NCBI RefSeq assembly: GCF_014269225.2
Contig: NZ_CP077097.1
Location: 874,001-938,000 of the forward strand
Source of the DNA: Pseudomonas anuradhapurensis
GTDB lineage: Bacteria > Pseudomonadota > Gammaproteobacteria > Pseudomonadales > Pseudomonadaceae
Direction of reading: 5' to 3'
Length of the DNA stretch: 64,000 nt
In this document: piece by piece, positions 46,685 through 56,354 of the stretch
How positions within the stretch are numbered: the stretch's first letter is position 1
Layout of the letters: every line of letters begins with the position of its first letter
Notes under the pieces: model-generated
The model's database searches: none
What the model was told of the DNA's origin: nothing
Seen by the model: only the letters and a program-made list of their open reading frames with translations
Program-made: the position numbers and the translations under genes

Positions 46685-46708
46685 TTAAAACCTTCGTGTA
46701 GTTTTCAT
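46685..46708 (-). CDS. Possible 7-codon micro-ORF or leader peptide
   Basis: On the minus strand AAAGGAG is followed after eight bases by ATG and seven codons (MKTTRRF) ending in TAA. The ribosome binding site is better than those of most real genes nearby, yet no continuing gene exists downstream. It could be a leader peptide, a micro-protein, or the start of a gene lost by deletion. No matching terminator or attenuator is clear. Confidence 0.3.
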   Translation of the reverse strand: MKTTRRF

Positions 46709-46962
46709 CGTTAATTCTCCTTTAATCACGGTATCCTTCACTCCCGGGTGTCGAGGGGCTTGGCCCTGCGCGGCACCTGGGCAGCCGCTTTTTGCTGCCC
46801 GACGTTGAACCGACGTCGTCGCGGCCGGTCTCAGCCACGCTGGATAGCCCTGCGCCGCGCTATCACGCTGCTTCCTCGGCATGCTCACAGGCCCTGCCCA
46901 GCGTGTAGACTTGCGCCCAGGCAGGCGGACCACGCTGCCACTATCCATCGAAGGAATCGGCA

Positions 46963-47469
46963 ATGAACGAACAAACATCGCGCCTGAATCGGGAACGGCG
47001 CTTTCTGGTGCTGTTGGGCCTGATCTGCATTTCGCTGATCGGCGGCGCCCTGTACATGCAGATCGTGCTCGGCGAGGCGCCGTGCCCTCTGTGCATCCTG
47101 CAGCGTTATGCGCTGCTGTTCATTGCCCTGTTCGCCTTCATCGCGGCTGCGATGCCCGGGCGCCGCAGCCTGACCTTCTTCGAGGCACTGGTAGTGCTCA
47201 GCGCCATTGGCGGAATCGTTGCGGCCGGCAACCATGTGTATATACTCGCCAACCCCATGGTCAGTTGTGGCATCGATACCCTGCAGCCAATCGTGGACGA
47301 TCTGCCGCTGGCCAAGCTATGGCCGCTGGTGTTCCAGGTCGATGGTTTCTGCAGCACGCCGTATCCGCCGATCCTCGGCCTGTCCCTGGCGCAGTGGGCG
47401 TTGCTGGCGTTTGTCCTGACGGCCGTGCTGGTTCCGCTCGGGATCTACCGCAACCGACGCCAGGCTTAG
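46963..47469 (+). CDS. dsbB: Disulfide bond formation protein DsbB
   Basis: This 168-residue inner-membrane protein with four helices reoxidises DsbA and passes electrons to quinone. It has the first redox pair CPLC (Cys41, Cys44) after a periplasmic loop and the second pair Cys102 (MVSCGIDT) and Cys130 (DGFCSTPYPP). GAAGGAA precedes ATG 46963. It lies upstream of the cyo operon in the same direction but is separated by 558 bases. Quinone use may link it functionally to the oxidases. Confidence 0.93.
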   Translation: MNEQTSRLNRERRFLVLLGLICISLIGGALYMQIVLGEAPCPLCILQRYALLFIALFAFIAAAMPGRRSLTFFEALVVLSAIGGIVAAGNHVYILANPMVSCGIDTLQPIVDDLPLAKLWPLVFQVDGFCSTPYPPILGLSLAQWALLAFVLTAVLVPLGIYRNRRQA

Positions 47470-47486
47470 ACAAAAGTACCGAATGG

Positions 47487-47509
47487 CATGGGGTCTTTTG
47501 CACCCCATG
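47487..47509 (+). terminator. Weak hairpin after dsbB
   Basis: CATGGGGT-CTTTTGC-ACCCCATG, a perfect eight-pair stem 17 bases after the dsbB stop codon; no T-tract follows, so termination is uncertain. Confidence 0.45.
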
Positions 47510-47534
47510 AGAAGAGTGAAAAGTTGCTCCCCGC

Positions 47535-47548
47535 TTGATCCAGATCAA
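47535..47548. promoter_or_regulatory. Perfect ANR/FNR box upstream of cyoABCDE
   Basis: TTGAT-CCAG-ATCAA fits the FNR/ANR consensus TTGAT-N4-ATCAA without deviation. ANR is known to influence terminal oxidase expression in P. putida, including Cyo. The box is almost 500 bases before cyoA, so it acts at a distant promoter of a long leader, or possibly on another transcript. Confidence 0.75.
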
Positions 47549-48027
47549 CCCGTAGGCCTTGCAGAATGCGGCTTTGGGGGCTAGCAAGCGGGGTGCGACA
47601 AACTGTCGCGAAGTTGAATTTTCGAGCAGTATTGTTGCGGATTCTGTAAAAGACTGTTGCTCAATAAGTCATAGTCAAGGGTTGGCGACCTATCTACAAT
47701 CGCCCCCAATTTCCGTTCGGCACTGCTTGCGAGTCGCAGGATTGAAGGAAGCCCCAGCGCTCCTTTTTGCTGACTTCGTCAAGTTTCGCCCAACGGCGAT
47801 ACCGGGCGGACCCCCCTCCGCGTTTTCCCGCACCAAATGGACTTGGTCTGAAGTACAGGCCTGTTGCCTACGAAACCATAAGCACCGCTAACCCGCTTGA
47901 CGCCAAGGTCCTGCAGTCGGACCCGGGCAGGAGCGAGTACGGGCGCGAAATGCCGCACTTGGCAGGACGAAGTGTTGGCTACCAAAACACAAATTGCATT
48001 GAAGCAAGCTGATCTAGAGGTCGTGAG

Positions 48028-48972
48028 ATGAGTAAAAAGCGTTACCCCAGACTGTTTGGCATATTGCCCTTTTTAGGCATGCTTTTACTCAGTGGGTGCA
48101 ACTGGACCCTGCTCGACCCGAAGGGCCAGGTCGGCATTGAGCAAAAGAACCTGATCCTCATCGCTACCGGCCTGATGCTGCTGGTGGTGATTCCGGTCAT
48201 CATCATGACCGTGGTTTTCGCCTGGAAGTACCGTGCTTCCAACAAGGCCGCCACCTACACCCCCGACTGGTCGCACTCGACCAAGATCGAAGCCGCGGTG
48301 TGGATCATCCCGATCCTTATCATCATCGCCCTGGGCTACTTCACCTACCACTCCACGCACAAGCTGGACCCGTATCGCCCACTGGATTCCGATGTGAAGC
48401 CGGTGCAGATCGACGTGGTCGCGCTGGACTGGAAATGGCTGTTCATCTACCCGGAGCAGGGCATTGCCACGGTCAACAAGATCGTCTTCCCGGCTAACAC
48501 CCCGGTCAACTTCCGCGTCACTTCCGACGCCGTGATGAACTCGTTCTTCATCCCGGGCCTGGGCGGCCAGATCTACGCCATGGCCGGCATGACCACCAAG
48601 CTGCACCTGATCGCCAACGAAAACGGCGAGTTCGACGGTATCAGCGCCAACTATAGCGGTGCTGGCTTCACCGGCATGAAATTCAAGGCTACTGCCACCT
48701 CCCAGGAAGACTTCGACAAGTGGGTCGCCGAGGTCAAGCAGTCGCCGAAGAAGCTGGACAAGGCCGAATACGACGCCTTGGCCAAACCAAGCGAAAACAA
48801 CCCGGTCGCGCTGTACAGCGAGGCTTCGCCTGACCAGTTCCAGCTGATCGTCGACAAGTACGAAGGCATGAACCGCGGTCGTCCGAGCCACGAAGAAGCA
48901 GGCAGCAAAGATCTGGCCACTACCAAGGGTGTGGAATCGAGTATGCAACCAGCTGCCGGTGCAGAGGAGTAA
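48028..48972 (+). CDS. cyoA: Cytochrome bo3 ubiquinol oxidase subunit II
   Basis: This 314-residue lipoprotein subunit has a lipobox LLSGC (Cys24), two membrane helices (about 40-65 and 88-110) and a periplasmic cupredoxin domain. The Cu-A ligands of cytochrome c oxidases are missing, as expected for a quinol oxidase. A short basic C-terminal segment follows. The start ATG 48028 has AGAGGTCGTGAG upstream. It is the first gene of cyoABCDE; cyoB begins four bases after its stop codon. Confidence 0.96.
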   Translation: MSKKRYPRLFGILPFLGMLLLSGCNWTLLDPKGQVGIEQKNLILIATGLMLLVVIPVIIMTVVFAWKYRASNKAATYTPDWSHSTKIEAAVWIIPILIIIALGYFTYHSTHKLDPYRPLDSDVKPVQIDVVALDWKWLFIYPEQGIATVNKIVFPANTPVNFRVTSDAVMNSFFIPGLGGQIYAMAGMTTKLHLIANENGEFDGISANYSGAGFTGMKFKATATSQEDFDKWVAEVKQSPKKLDKAEYDALAKPSENNPVALYSEASPDQFQLIVDKYEGMNRGRPSHEEAGSKDLATTKGVESSMQPAAGAEE

Positions 48973-48975
48973 GAG

Positions 48976-50994
48976 ATGTTCGGTAAACTAAGCCTGGAGG
49001 CGATACCCTATCACGAGCCGATAGTCATGGTGACACTTGCCATGATCGCGCTCGGTGGTATCGCTGTCGTCGGTGCTATCACCTACTTCCGCAAGTGGAC
49101 CTACTTGTGGACCGAGTGGTTGACGACTGTCGACCACAAGAAGATCGGGGTGATGTACATCATCGTCGCGATGGTCATGCTGCTGCGCGGCTTTGCCGAC
49201 GCCATCATGATGCGTACCCAGCTGGCTGCCGCTACCGGTGGCTCCGAAGGCTACCTGCCGCCTGAACACTATGACCAGATCTTCACCGCGCACGGTGTGA
49301 TCATGATCATCTTCATGGCGATGCCGTTCTTCACCGGCCTGATGAACCTGGCGGTTCCGCTGCAGATCGGTGCACGTGACGTTGCCTTCCCGTTCCTCAA
49401 CTCGCTGAGCTTCTACCTGCTGCTGGCAGGCGTGCTGCTGGTCAACATCTCGCTGGGCGTTGGTGAATTCGCCAAGACCGGCTGGGTTGCCTATCCGCCG
49501 CTCGCGGGCATTCAGTACAGCCCTGGGGTGGGTGTCGACTACTACATCTGGGCGCTACAGCTATCAGGCCTGGGTACGACGCTTACCGGTGTGAACTTCC
49601 TCGTCACCGTGATGAAGATGCGCGCACCTGGCATGAAGCTGATGGACATGCCGATCTTCACCTGGACCTGCACCTGGGCCAACGTGCTGATCGTGGCTTC
49701 CTTCCCGATCCTGACCGCTGCACTCGCTCTGCTGACTGTTGACCGTTATCTGGACTTCCACATCTTCACCAACGAGCTTGGTGGGAACCCGATGATGTAC
49801 GTCAACCTGTTCTGGGCGTGGGGTCACCCTGAGGTTTACATCCTGATCCTGCCGGCCTTCGGTGTGTTCTCGGAAGTCACCTCGACCTTCTCCGGCAAGC
49901 GTCTGTTCGGCCACCACTCGATGATCTATGCATCGGGCGCGATCGCCGTGCTGGGCTTCGCTGTATGGCTGCACCACTTCTTCACCATGGGTGCCGGCGC
50001 CAGCGTCAACACCTTCTTCGGCCTGGCGACGATGCTGATCTCCATTCCGACCGGTGTGAAGCTGTTCAACTGGCTGTTCACCATCTACCAGGGCCGTCTG
50101 CGCTTCACCGCGCCGATCATGTGGACCCTGGGCTTCATGATCACCTTCTCCATCGGTGGCATGACTGGCGTTCTGCTGGCTGTTCCGGGTGCTGACTTCG
50201 TCCTGCACAACAGCCTGTTCGTAATTGCTCACTTCCACAACGTGATCATCGGTGGTGCGGTATTCGGCTACATCGCCGGCTTCGCCTACTGGTTCCCGAA
50301 AGCCTTCGGTTTCACCCTGAACGAGAAGTGGGGCAAAGCTGCCTTCTGGTTCTGGATCTCGGGCTTCTACGTAGCGTTCATGCCGCTGTACGCCCTGGGC
50401 TTCATGGGCATGACCCGTCGTCTGAACCACTCCGACAACCCGCTGTGGGAACCCTACCTGTACGTAGCCGTCGTCGGCGCCGTGCTGATCCTGTTCGGTA
50501 TCGCCTGCCAGCTGATCCAGCTGTACGTATCGGTTCGCGACCGCAACCAGAACCTGGACGTGACCGGCGACCCATGGGGCGGCCGTACCCTGGAATGGTC
50601 GACTTCGTCGCCACCTCCGTTCTACAACTTCGCCCACATGCCTGAGAAGGTTGGCCTGGACGCCTGGCACGAAGCCAAGGAAGCCGGTGTTGCCTACAAG
50701 CCAGCGGCCAAGTACGAAGCGATCCACATGCCGAGCAACACCTCCACCGGTTTGTTCATGGGCCTGTTCCTGACCGTCTTCGGCTTCGCCTTCATCTGGC
50801 ACATCTGGTGGCTGGTTGGCGCGAGCCTGGTTGCAACCATCGCTGTCTTCGTTCGCCACGCTGCGCGTGACGACCAGGGCTACATGGTTCCGGCCGAAGA
50901 AGTGGCGCGCATCGAAGGCGAGCGCATGAAAGCGTTGGCCAAAGCAGGTGCTCTGCCTGCCGGCGCACGTGTCGAATCGTTTGAGCGGGTGTAA
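48976..50994 (+). CDS. cyoB: Cytochrome bo3 ubiquinol oxidase subunit I
   Basis: This 672-residue catalytic subunit has about 15 membrane helices. It carries the haem and copper ligands in the HHFFTMGAG and AHFHNV segments, and the Cu-B/His-Tyr motif [15 protein letters not shown]. It reduces oxygen to water and pumps protons. Length equals that of the E. coli subunit (about 663). The start is separated from cyoA by three bases. Confidence 0.97.
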   Translation: MFGKLSLEAIPYHEPIVMVTLAMIALGGIAVVGAITYFRKWTYLWTEWLTTVDHKKIGVMYIIVAMVMLLRGFADAIMMRTQLAAATGGSEGYLPPEHYDQIFTAHGVIMIIFMAMPFFTGLMNLAVPLQIGARDVAFPFLNSLSFYLLLAGVLLVNISLGVGEFAKTGWVAYPPLAGIQYSPGVGVDYYIWALQLSGLGTTLTGVNFLVTVMKMRAPGMKLMDMPIFTWTCTWANVLIVASFPILTAALALLTVDRYLDFHIFTNELGGNPMMYVNLFWAWGHPEVYILILPAFGVFSEVTSTFSGKRLFGHHSMIYASGAIAVLGFAVWLHHFFTMGAGASVNTFFGLATMLISIPTGVKLFNWLFTIYQGRLRFTAPIMWTLGFMITFSIGGMTGVLLAVPGADFVLHNSLFVIAHFHNVIIGGAVFGYIAGFAYWFPKAFGFTLNEKWGKAAFWFWISGFYVAFMPLYALGFMGMTRRLNHSDNPLWEPYLYVAVVGAVLILFGIACQLIQLYVSVRDRNQNLDVTGDPWGGRTLEWSTSSPPPFYNFAHMPEKVGLDAWHEAKEAGVAYKPAAKYEAIHMPSNTSTGLFMGLFLTVFGFAFIWHIWWLVGASLVATIAVFVRHAARDDQGYMVPAEEVARIEGERMKALAKAGALPAGARVESFERV

Positions 50995-50997
50995 TCA

Positions 50998-51621
50998 ATG
51001 TCCAGTCAAGTAATGCACGGTGCTGCTCATGGTCACGACCATGGGCATGACGACCACCACCACGACTCGGGCCAGATGACCGTACTGGGTTTCTGGCTGT
51101 ACCTGATGACCGACTGCATCCTGTTTGCGTCGCTCTTCGCCACCTACGCGGTGCTGTCCGGCAGTTTTGCCGGCGGCCCGTCGGGTCATGACATCTTCCA
51201 GCTCGATTTCGTAGCTGTTGAAACGCTGTTCCTGCTGCTGTCCTCGATCACCTTCGGCTTCGCCATGCTGAAGATGTTCGATGGCAAGAAAGCTGGCGTA
51301 CTGGGCTGGTTGGCTGTGACCTTCCTGTTCGGTGCAGGCTTCATCGCGATGGAAATCTATGAATTCCATCACCTGATCGGCGAAGGCTTCGGCCCGAACC
51401 GCAGTGGCTTCCTGTCGGGCTTCTTCGCCCTGGTAGGTACCCACGGCCTGCACGTGACCGCCGGCCTGATCTGGATGGCAATCATGATGTACCAGATCAA
51501 CAAGCACGGCATCACGCCGACCGCCAAGACCCGCATGAGCTGCCTGAGCCTGTTCTGGCACTTCCTGGACGTGGTCTGGATCTGCGTATTCACCGTCGTC
51601 TACCTGTTGGGAGTTCTGTAA
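50998..51621 (+). CDS. cyoC: Cytochrome bo3 ubiquinol oxidase subunit III
   Basis: This 207-residue membrane protein has five helices and a histidine-rich N-terminus ([15 protein letters not shown]), a common decoration in this family. The conserved [14 protein letters not shown] and a late [13 protein letters not shown] identify the subunit. It follows cyoB by three bases, and its stop codon shares a base with the cyoD start. Confidence 0.95.
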   Translation: MSSQVMHGAAHGHDHGHDDHHHDSGQMTVLGFWLYLMTDCILFASLFATYAVLSGSFAGGPSGHDIFQLDFVAVETLFLLLSSITFGFAMLKMFDGKKAGVLGWLAVTFLFGAGFIAMEIYEFHHLIGEGFGPNRSGFLSGFFALVGTHGLHVTAGLIWMAIMMYQINKHGITPTAKTRMSCLSLFWHFLDVVWICVFTVVYLLGVL

Positions 51622-51953
51622 TGGCTAACGCACACGACACTCATCACGAAGGTAACCACGGCAGCGTCAAGTCGTACATGATCGGCTTCATCCTGTCGAT
51701 CATCCTGACTGCGATCCCGTTCGGCCTGGCCATGTCGCCAAGCCTGCCGAAGAACCTGACCGTTCTGATCATTGTTGCCATGGCCGTGATCCAGGTAGTC
51801 GTACACCTCGTGTACTTCCTGCACATGGACCGCTCGAAAGAGCAACGCAACAACGTTTCGACGTTCCTGTTCACCACCTTGGTGATCGCGCTGCTGGTCG
51901 GCCTGTCGCTGTGGATCATGTTCAGCATCCACTTCGAAATGTTGGCCAAGTGA
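51621..51953 (+). CDS. cyoD: Cytochrome bo3 ubiquinol oxidase subunit IV
   Basis: This 110-residue protein has three membrane helices and a hydrophilic N-terminus ([19 protein letters not shown]). It supports assembly of the Cu-B site of the oxidase. The ATG overlaps the TAA of cyoC (TAATG), so translation is coupled. Confidence 0.95.
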   Translation: MANAHDTHHEGNHGSVKSYMIGFILSIILTAIPFGLAMSPSLPKNLTVLIIVAMAVIQVVVHLVYFLHMDRSKEQRNNVSTFLFTTLVIALLVGLSLWIMFSIHFEMLAK

Positions 51954-51964
51954 GGTAAGACTGC

Positions 51965-52852
51965 ATGTCCGTTAAGCACTTTATCCAAATCACCAAACCG
52001 GGGATCATTTTCGGTAACGTGCTTTCCGTGGCAGGCGGTTTCTTCCTTGCCGCGAAGGGCCATGTGGATTTCGCCCTGTTCCTGGCGGTGGTAGTGGGTA
52101 CTTCGCTGGTAGTCGCGTCCGGTTGCGTGTTCAACAACTGCATCGACCGCGACATCGACCAGAAGATGGAACGCACCAAGAACCGCGTCATGGTTCAGGG
52201 CGGCATGCCGCTGCCCCTCGCGCTGATCTACGCCACCCTGCTCGGGGTGGCGGGTTTCAGCCTGCTGTATGTCCAGGCCAACCCGCTGTCGGCGTTCTGC
52301 GCGCTGATCGGCTTCATCGTCTACGTCGGTTTCTACAGCCTGTGGCTGAAGCGTAAATCGGTGCACGGCACCCTGGTTGGCAGCCTGTCCGGTGCCATGC
52401 CTCCGGTGATCGGCTACTGCGCCGTGAGCAACAGCTTCGACCTGGCTGCGGTCACCCTGCTGGTGATGTTCAGCCTGTGGCAGATGCCGCACAGCTTTGC
52501 CATCGCGATCTTCCGCTTCAAGGACTACAGCGCTGCCAACATTCCGGTCCTGCCGGTGGCGCGCGGTGTCCTCGCGGCGAAGAAGCAGATCGTGCTGTAC
52601 GTGCTGGCCTTCGTGCTCGCCACCCTGATGCTTACCCTCGGCGGTTACGCCGGCCTCGGCTACCTGGCCGTGGCTGCTGCCATGGGCCTGTACTGGCTGT
52701 ACATGGCCTGGGGAGGCTACAAGGCCGAGGACGACAGCAAATGGGCACGCAAGGTGTTCGGCTTCTCCATCCTCACCGTCACTGCGCTCAGCGTGATGAT
52801 GGGTGTGGACAGCCAGACCGCTGCGGACGTGCTGATGACCTACGCGCGCTGA
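51965..52852 (+). CDS. cyoE: Protohaem IX farnesyltransferase (haem O synthase)
   Basis: This 295-residue membrane prenyltransferase adds a farnesyl group to haem B to give haem O for the CyoB active site. It has the conserved [19 protein letters not shown] motif in the first loop and [22 protein letters not shown] later segments. It lies 11 bases after cyoD and closes the operon before a strong terminator. Confidence 0.96.
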   Translation: MSVKHFIQITKPGIIFGNVLSVAGGFFLAAKGHVDFALFLAVVVGTSLVVASGCVFNNCIDRDIDQKMERTKNRVMVQGGMPLPLALIYATLLGVAGFSLLYVQANPLSAFCALIGFIVYVGFYSLWLKRKSVHGTLVGSLSGAMPPVIGYCAVSNSFDLAAVTLLVMFSLWQMPHSFAIAIFRFKDYSAANIPVLPVARGVLAAKKQIVLYVLAFVLATLMLTLGGYAGLGYLAVAAAMGLYWLYMAWGGYKAEDDSKWARKVFGFSILTVTALSVMMGVDSQTAADVLMTYAR

Positions 52853-52871
52853 GACTGCTGCCTGTTTCACG

Positions 52872-52901
52872 AAAACCCCGGCCATGTGCCGGGGTTTTTT
52901 T
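52872..52901 (+). terminator. Rho-independent terminator of cyoABCDE
   Basis: AAAACCCCGGC-CATGT-GCCGGGGTTTTTTT, a perfect stem with a seven-base T-tract, 20 bases after cyoE. Confidence 0.95.
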
Positions 52902-52919
52902 ATGTGCGTTTTCCTGTGC

Positions 52920-53018
52920 CGGCCCCTTCGCGGGCTCGCCCGCTCCCACAGGGTTACTCTCGGCCCTGAGACTGCGCCGTATCTGTGGGGGGGGGCGGGC
53001 GAGCCCGCGAAGAGGCCC
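52920..53018. repeat. Inverted REP pair with nine-G tract
   Basis: GGCCCCTTCGCGGGCTCGCC and GGCGAGCCCGCGAAGAGGCC mirror each other across about 60 bases. A run of nine G (52987-52995) sits in the second unit. It lies between the cyo terminator and the aminotransferase promoter. Confidence 0.8.
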
Positions 53019-53073
53019 GTCCTGAAAACATAAAGTTCAGATTTTCAAAAAATACATCTGAAAAATTCTATGA

Positions 53074-53119
53074 AAACAGGAAATTACCCTTTACAAAATT
53101 CCTGTTTCGGCACTATCTT
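53074..53119 (+). promoter_or_regulatory. Candidate promoter with flanking dyad upstream of the aminotransferase gene
   Basis: AAACAGGAA (53074-53082) and TTCCTGTTT (53099-53107) are exact inverted copies with a 16-base centre that contains a TTTACA -35 box (53090-53095). TATCTT follows at 53114-53119 after an 18-base spacer. The dyad straddling the -35 looks like an operator; the regulator is unknown. Confidence 0.5.
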
Positions 53120-53189
53120 CTGATCCAGGCCGCCATATCGGCCAACGTCGCTCGGACGGTTCCGGGCGCTTACGTACTCAGAGGAAGCC

Positions 53190-54398
53190 ATGGCCAACCC
53201 AGGTTCGCCGCGCCGCTTTGCGCGCATCGATCGTCTCCCCCCTTACGTCTTCAACATCACCGCCGAGCTCAAGATGGCTGCCCGCCGCCGTGGCGAGGAC
53301 ATCATCGACCTGAGCATGGGCAACCCCGATGGCGCCACTCCGCCTCACATCGTCGAAAAGCTGGTGCAGGTCGCCCAGCGTGAAGACACCCACGGCTATT
53401 CCACCTCTCGCGGTATTCCGCGCCTGCGCCGGGCCATCTCCAACTGGTACAAGGAACGCTACGAGGTCGATATCGACCCGGAAAGCGAAGCCATCGTCAC
53501 CATTGGTTCGAAGGAAGGCCTGGCGCACCTGATGCTGGCCACACTCGACCAGGGCGATACGGTGCTGGTGCCCAACCCCAGCTACCCGATCCATATCTAC
53601 GGTGCAGTGATCGCCGGTGCCCAGGTGCGTTCGGTGCCGCTGGTGCCGGGGGTGGACTTCTTCAACGAGCTGGAGCGGGCCATACGCGAGTCGATCCCCA
53701 AGCCGAAGATGATGATCCTTGGCTTCCCGTCCAACCCTACCGCGCAGTGCGTGGAGCTGGATTTCTTCGAGCGCGTGGTGGCCCTGGCCAAGCAGTATGG
53801 GGTTCTGGTGGTGCATGACCTGGCGTATGCCGACATCGTCTACGACGGCTGGAAAGCGCCGTCGATCATGCAGGTGCCGGGGGCCAAGGATATCGCCGTG
53901 GAGTTCTTTACCCTGTCCAAGAGCTACAACATGGCCGGCTGGCGCATCGGCTTCATGGTTGGCAACCCCGAGTTGGTCAGCGCCCTGGCGCGGATCAAGA
54001 GCTACCACGACTACGGCACCTTCACCCCGCTGCAGGTAGCCGCCATCGCTGCGCTGGAAGGTGACCAACAGTGCGTTCGCGACATTGCCGAGCAGTACCG
54101 CCAGCGCCGCAACTTGCTGGTGAAAGGGCTGCACGAACTGGGCTGGATGGTCGAGAACCCCAAGGCCTCGATGTATGTGTGGGCGAAGATTCCGCCGGAG
54201 TATGTGCACCTGGGTTCGCTGGAGTTTTCCAAGAAGCTGCTGGCCGAGGCCAAGGTGTGCGTGTCGCCGGGGATCGGCTTTGGTGACTACGGTGATGACC
54301 ACGTACGCTTTGCCCTGATCGAGAACCAGGACCGCATTCGCCAGGCGATTCGCGGGATCCGGCAGATGTTTCGGGCCGATGGTCTGACCCGCAAGTAA
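53190..54398 (+). CDS. alaC: Class I/II aminotransferase, AlaC-type (glutamate-pyruvate)
   Basis: This 402-residue PLP enzyme matches AlaC, which makes alanine from pyruvate and glutamate. The PLP lysine is Lys244 in [33 protein letters not shown] and the final HVRFALIEN with the carboxylate-binding arginine are present. AGAGGAAG precedes ATG 53190. Related family members act on other amino acids, so the exact substrate is by homology. It is monocistronic with a possible operator at its promoter. Confidence 0.88.
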   Translation: MANPGSPRRFARIDRLPPYVFNITAELKMAARRRGEDIIDLSMGNPDGATPPHIVEKLVQVAQREDTHGYSTSRGIPRLRRAISNWYKERYEVDIDPESEAIVTIGSKEGLAHLMLATLDQGDTVLVPNPSYPIHIYGAVIAGAQVRSVPLVPGVDFFNELERAIRESIPKPKMMILGFPSNPTAQCVELDFFERVVALAKQYGVLVVHDLAYADIVYDGWKAPSIMQVPGAKDIAVEFFTLSKSYNMAGWRIGFMVGNPELVSALARIKSYHDYGTFTPLQVAAIAALEGDQQCVRDIAEQYRQRRNLLVKGLHELGWMVENPKASMYVWAKIPPEYVHLGSLEFSKKLLAEAKVCVSPGIGFGDYGDDHVRFALIENQDRIRQAIRGIRQMFRADGLTRK

Positions 54399-54404
54399 GC
54401 CATT

Positions 54405-54500
54405 GGTGCCGCTTTGCGCCCATCGCCTCACAGGTATGCTCAATCCCTGGGGCCTGTGATACCCCTGTGGGAAACCGGCGATGGGCTGTGAAGCAGCCCC
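54405..54500. repeat. Degenerate REP-like sequence
   Basis: GCCCATCGCCTCACAGG and CCTGTGGGAAACCGGCGATGGGC mirror each other with gaps. They lie between the aminotransferase gene and the hydrolase-like gene. No T-tract. Confidence 0.45.
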
Positions 54501-54595
54501 CGATACCAAGAGGTAAAGGGAGCTGCCTTCCGCCTGCGTTCTCATTGTTCATCGCCCTACCTTGCGCACTCATTTCTCACCACAGAGACCCACAA

Positions 54596-55723
54596 ATGAG
54601 TGTATTCACCGCCTACTTCTGCGGCACCGGCTCCCACCGCTTCGACCACGCCAACCCCAATTTCTGGAACGGCGAGCTGGTATCAACCCTGGCCAGCAAC
54701 GATCTAGGCCGCGAGTTCGCCCATTGGATCGCCGTGGATGGCCCAGGCAGCGGCAACCTGCAGGATGACAACCTGTTCGTCGAGCCCGGTGGCTATTTCA
54801 ACTGGACCGGCCAGCTGTTCGGGCGTGGCTGGGAAGAGAACGTCAGGCATGTGTTGCAGGTGATAAAAGGCGAAAGCAGCTGGCAGCGTACCGAACTGAG
54901 CGAGCAAGAATACCAGCGCCTGAAAGACGCCGGCGTACCGGTTCCGGACCCTTCTTCCACTGCCTCCTGGTTCTGGCGTACCCATTACTATGGTCACCGC
55001 CATCCGACACCCCAGCAATTGCAAGAGCGCATTATCGGCATCTTCCGCAAGCCGCGCATTCCGGCCCAGGTCAACCTGATCGGCTGGAGCCGGGGAGGGA
55101 TCAGCTGCCACATGCTGGCCAATGCCATGGCCCAGGACCCGGTGTTGCGCCACATACCCGTGAACATCTTTGCCATCGACCCGGTGCCAGGCGTTGGCAA
55201 CGTGCAGACCGAGCGTGTGACGCTGGCGGAGAACGTCAAAGAGTACGTGGGCTTCTACTCGCGGGATGAGCGTTCCAAAGGGTTTGCCTGTGTGATCCCT
55301 TCGGTAGCGAGCGGGACGCGGATATGCGTTTACCCCATGCCAGGCCGCCACGCCACGCTGGTCGGCAACGCCTCGGCGGATGGCGCCGGTGCCGGCAAGG
55401 TGCTGGTGGAGCCGGGGCTGATCGTGCGTCATTTCGCCGAGGTTTGCCTGACCCGCTGGGGTGTGCAGCTCGACAAGCGCTTGACGCTGGACGACAGCCA
55501 GCTGATGAAGCATCACCAGGCGATGGCGACAGCAGATAGCCAATATCAGGCCATGCGTAGCGAGTCCTACACCGTCCTCACCGAGGGTGAAAAGGACGAC
55601 CGCCTGGTGCACTGTGGTGAAGCACGTACCTACTTCAGCAAGGTGCAAGGCAGCCATTATGAGCCAAACGCCGGGCTTGCTCTGCAGCGCGCGGATGCCT
55701 CGACGTACAAGGCTATCTGCTAA
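54596..55723 (+). CDS. Alpha/beta-hydrolase-like protein, possible lipase effector
   Basis: This 375-residue protein of no named function has a nucleophile elbow GWSRGG with Ser165, an aspartate in FAIDPVPG (Asp195) and a histidine in PGRHATLVG (His252), in the order of an alpha/beta-hydrolase triad. The start FTAYFCGTGSHR resembles the N-terminal oxyanion segment of DUF2235/Tle-type lipases. There is no signal peptide and no membrane helix. ATG 54596 has only a poor ribosome binding site. No type VI secretion gene or immunity candidate lies beside it. The fold is inferred; effector status is a hypothesis. Confidence 0.6.
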   Translation: MSVFTAYFCGTGSHRFDHANPNFWNGELVSTLASNDLGREFAHWIAVDGPGSGNLQDDNLFVEPGGYFNWTGQLFGRGWEENVRHVLQVIKGESSWQRTELSEQEYQRLKDAGVPVPDPSSTASWFWRTHYYGHRHPTPQQLQERIIGIFRKPRIPAQVNLIGWSRGGISCHMLANAMAQDPVLRHIPVNIFAIDPVPGVGNVQTERVTLAENVKEYVGFYSRDERSKGFACVIPSVASGTRICVYPMPGRHATLVGNASADGAGAGKVLVEPGLIVRHFAEVCLTRWGVQLDKRLTLDDSQLMKHHQAMATADSQYQAMRSESYTVLTEGEKDDRLVHCGEARTYFSKVQGSHYEPNAGLALQRADASTYKAIC

Positions 55724-55882
55724 TGGAAACGGGCGGTCGGCGCAGGTGTTGGCCGCCCTCGGCCGGCCGCCGGATCAGCGGCAAATATTTTTGCATTGCC
55801 CCCCTATCCAGCAGCCCCGGCTTGGATTGAAAATGGCGCCGCGGGCCAGCCCCGATAACAACAACCTTCCCTCCGTGCCATC

Positions 55883-56266
55883 ATGTCCGAATATAACCCT
55901 TGCCTTGACTGCGGCGCCTGCTGCGGGTACTTCCGTGTGTCCTTCTTCTGGGGCGAATGCCAGTCATCCGGCGGCCTGGTACCGGATGACCTGGTGGTAC
56001 AGATCAACCCCACCCGTGTCGCCATGATCGGCACCGACGCCAAGCCATGCCGCTGCATCAGCCTGCAGGGCGAGATTGGCCAGCAAGTGGCGTGCACCAT
56101 CTACGCCAACCGCTCCAGCCCCTGCCGCGAGTTCGAGGCGTCGTGGGTGGGTGGGGTACACAACCCCAGCTGTGACGATGCGCGGGCGGCATATGGGCTG
56201 CCACCGCTGACGCCGCCAGGGGCCAATGAGCCGCATTGGCCGGATGACGGCGCTGAGGTGGCCTGA
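55883..56266 (+). CDS. YkgJ-family cysteine-cluster protein
   Basis: This 127-residue protein opens with CLDCGACCGYF (CxxCxxCC), then has Cys at 59 in PCRC and CTIYANRSSPCREF, the metal-binding pattern of the YkgJ family. It is the second member in the window but shorter than the one at 41342-42094 and not closely similar. The metal and the function are unknown. It is a single gene between the hydrolase-like gene and an acetyltransferase. Confidence 0.8.
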   Translation: MSEYNPCLDCGACCGYFRVSFFWGECQSSGGLVPDDLVVQINPTRVAMIGTDAKPCRCISLQGEIGQQVACTIYANRSSPCREFEASWVGGVHNPSCDDARAAYGLPPLTPPGANEPHWPDDGAEVA

Positions 56267-56354
56267 GCGCCAGCCTGCGCGGGCCACCCGGATGCCTGAA
56301 CCGTGCGCTTGACGTTAAACTGTCATTTCCCCAGCCATGGACAGGAGATCCGGC

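Larger units (their letters stand above)
47470..48027 (+). other. 558-bp regulatory region between dsbB and cyoA
   Basis: No gene is supported; a short open frame at 47559-47891 lacks a ribosome binding site and recognisable sequence. It contains a hairpin (47487-47509), a perfect ANR box (47535-47548), a TACAAT box at 47695-47700 with no clear -35 partner, and a long leader before cyoA. The size suggests complex control of the cyo operon. Confidence 0.6.

Noticed and set aside
47559..47891. 110-codon open frame upstream of cyoA
   Set aside because: It uses a TTG start without a ribosome binding site, and its composition is unlike the neighbours; the segment is better read as cyo regulatory DNA.
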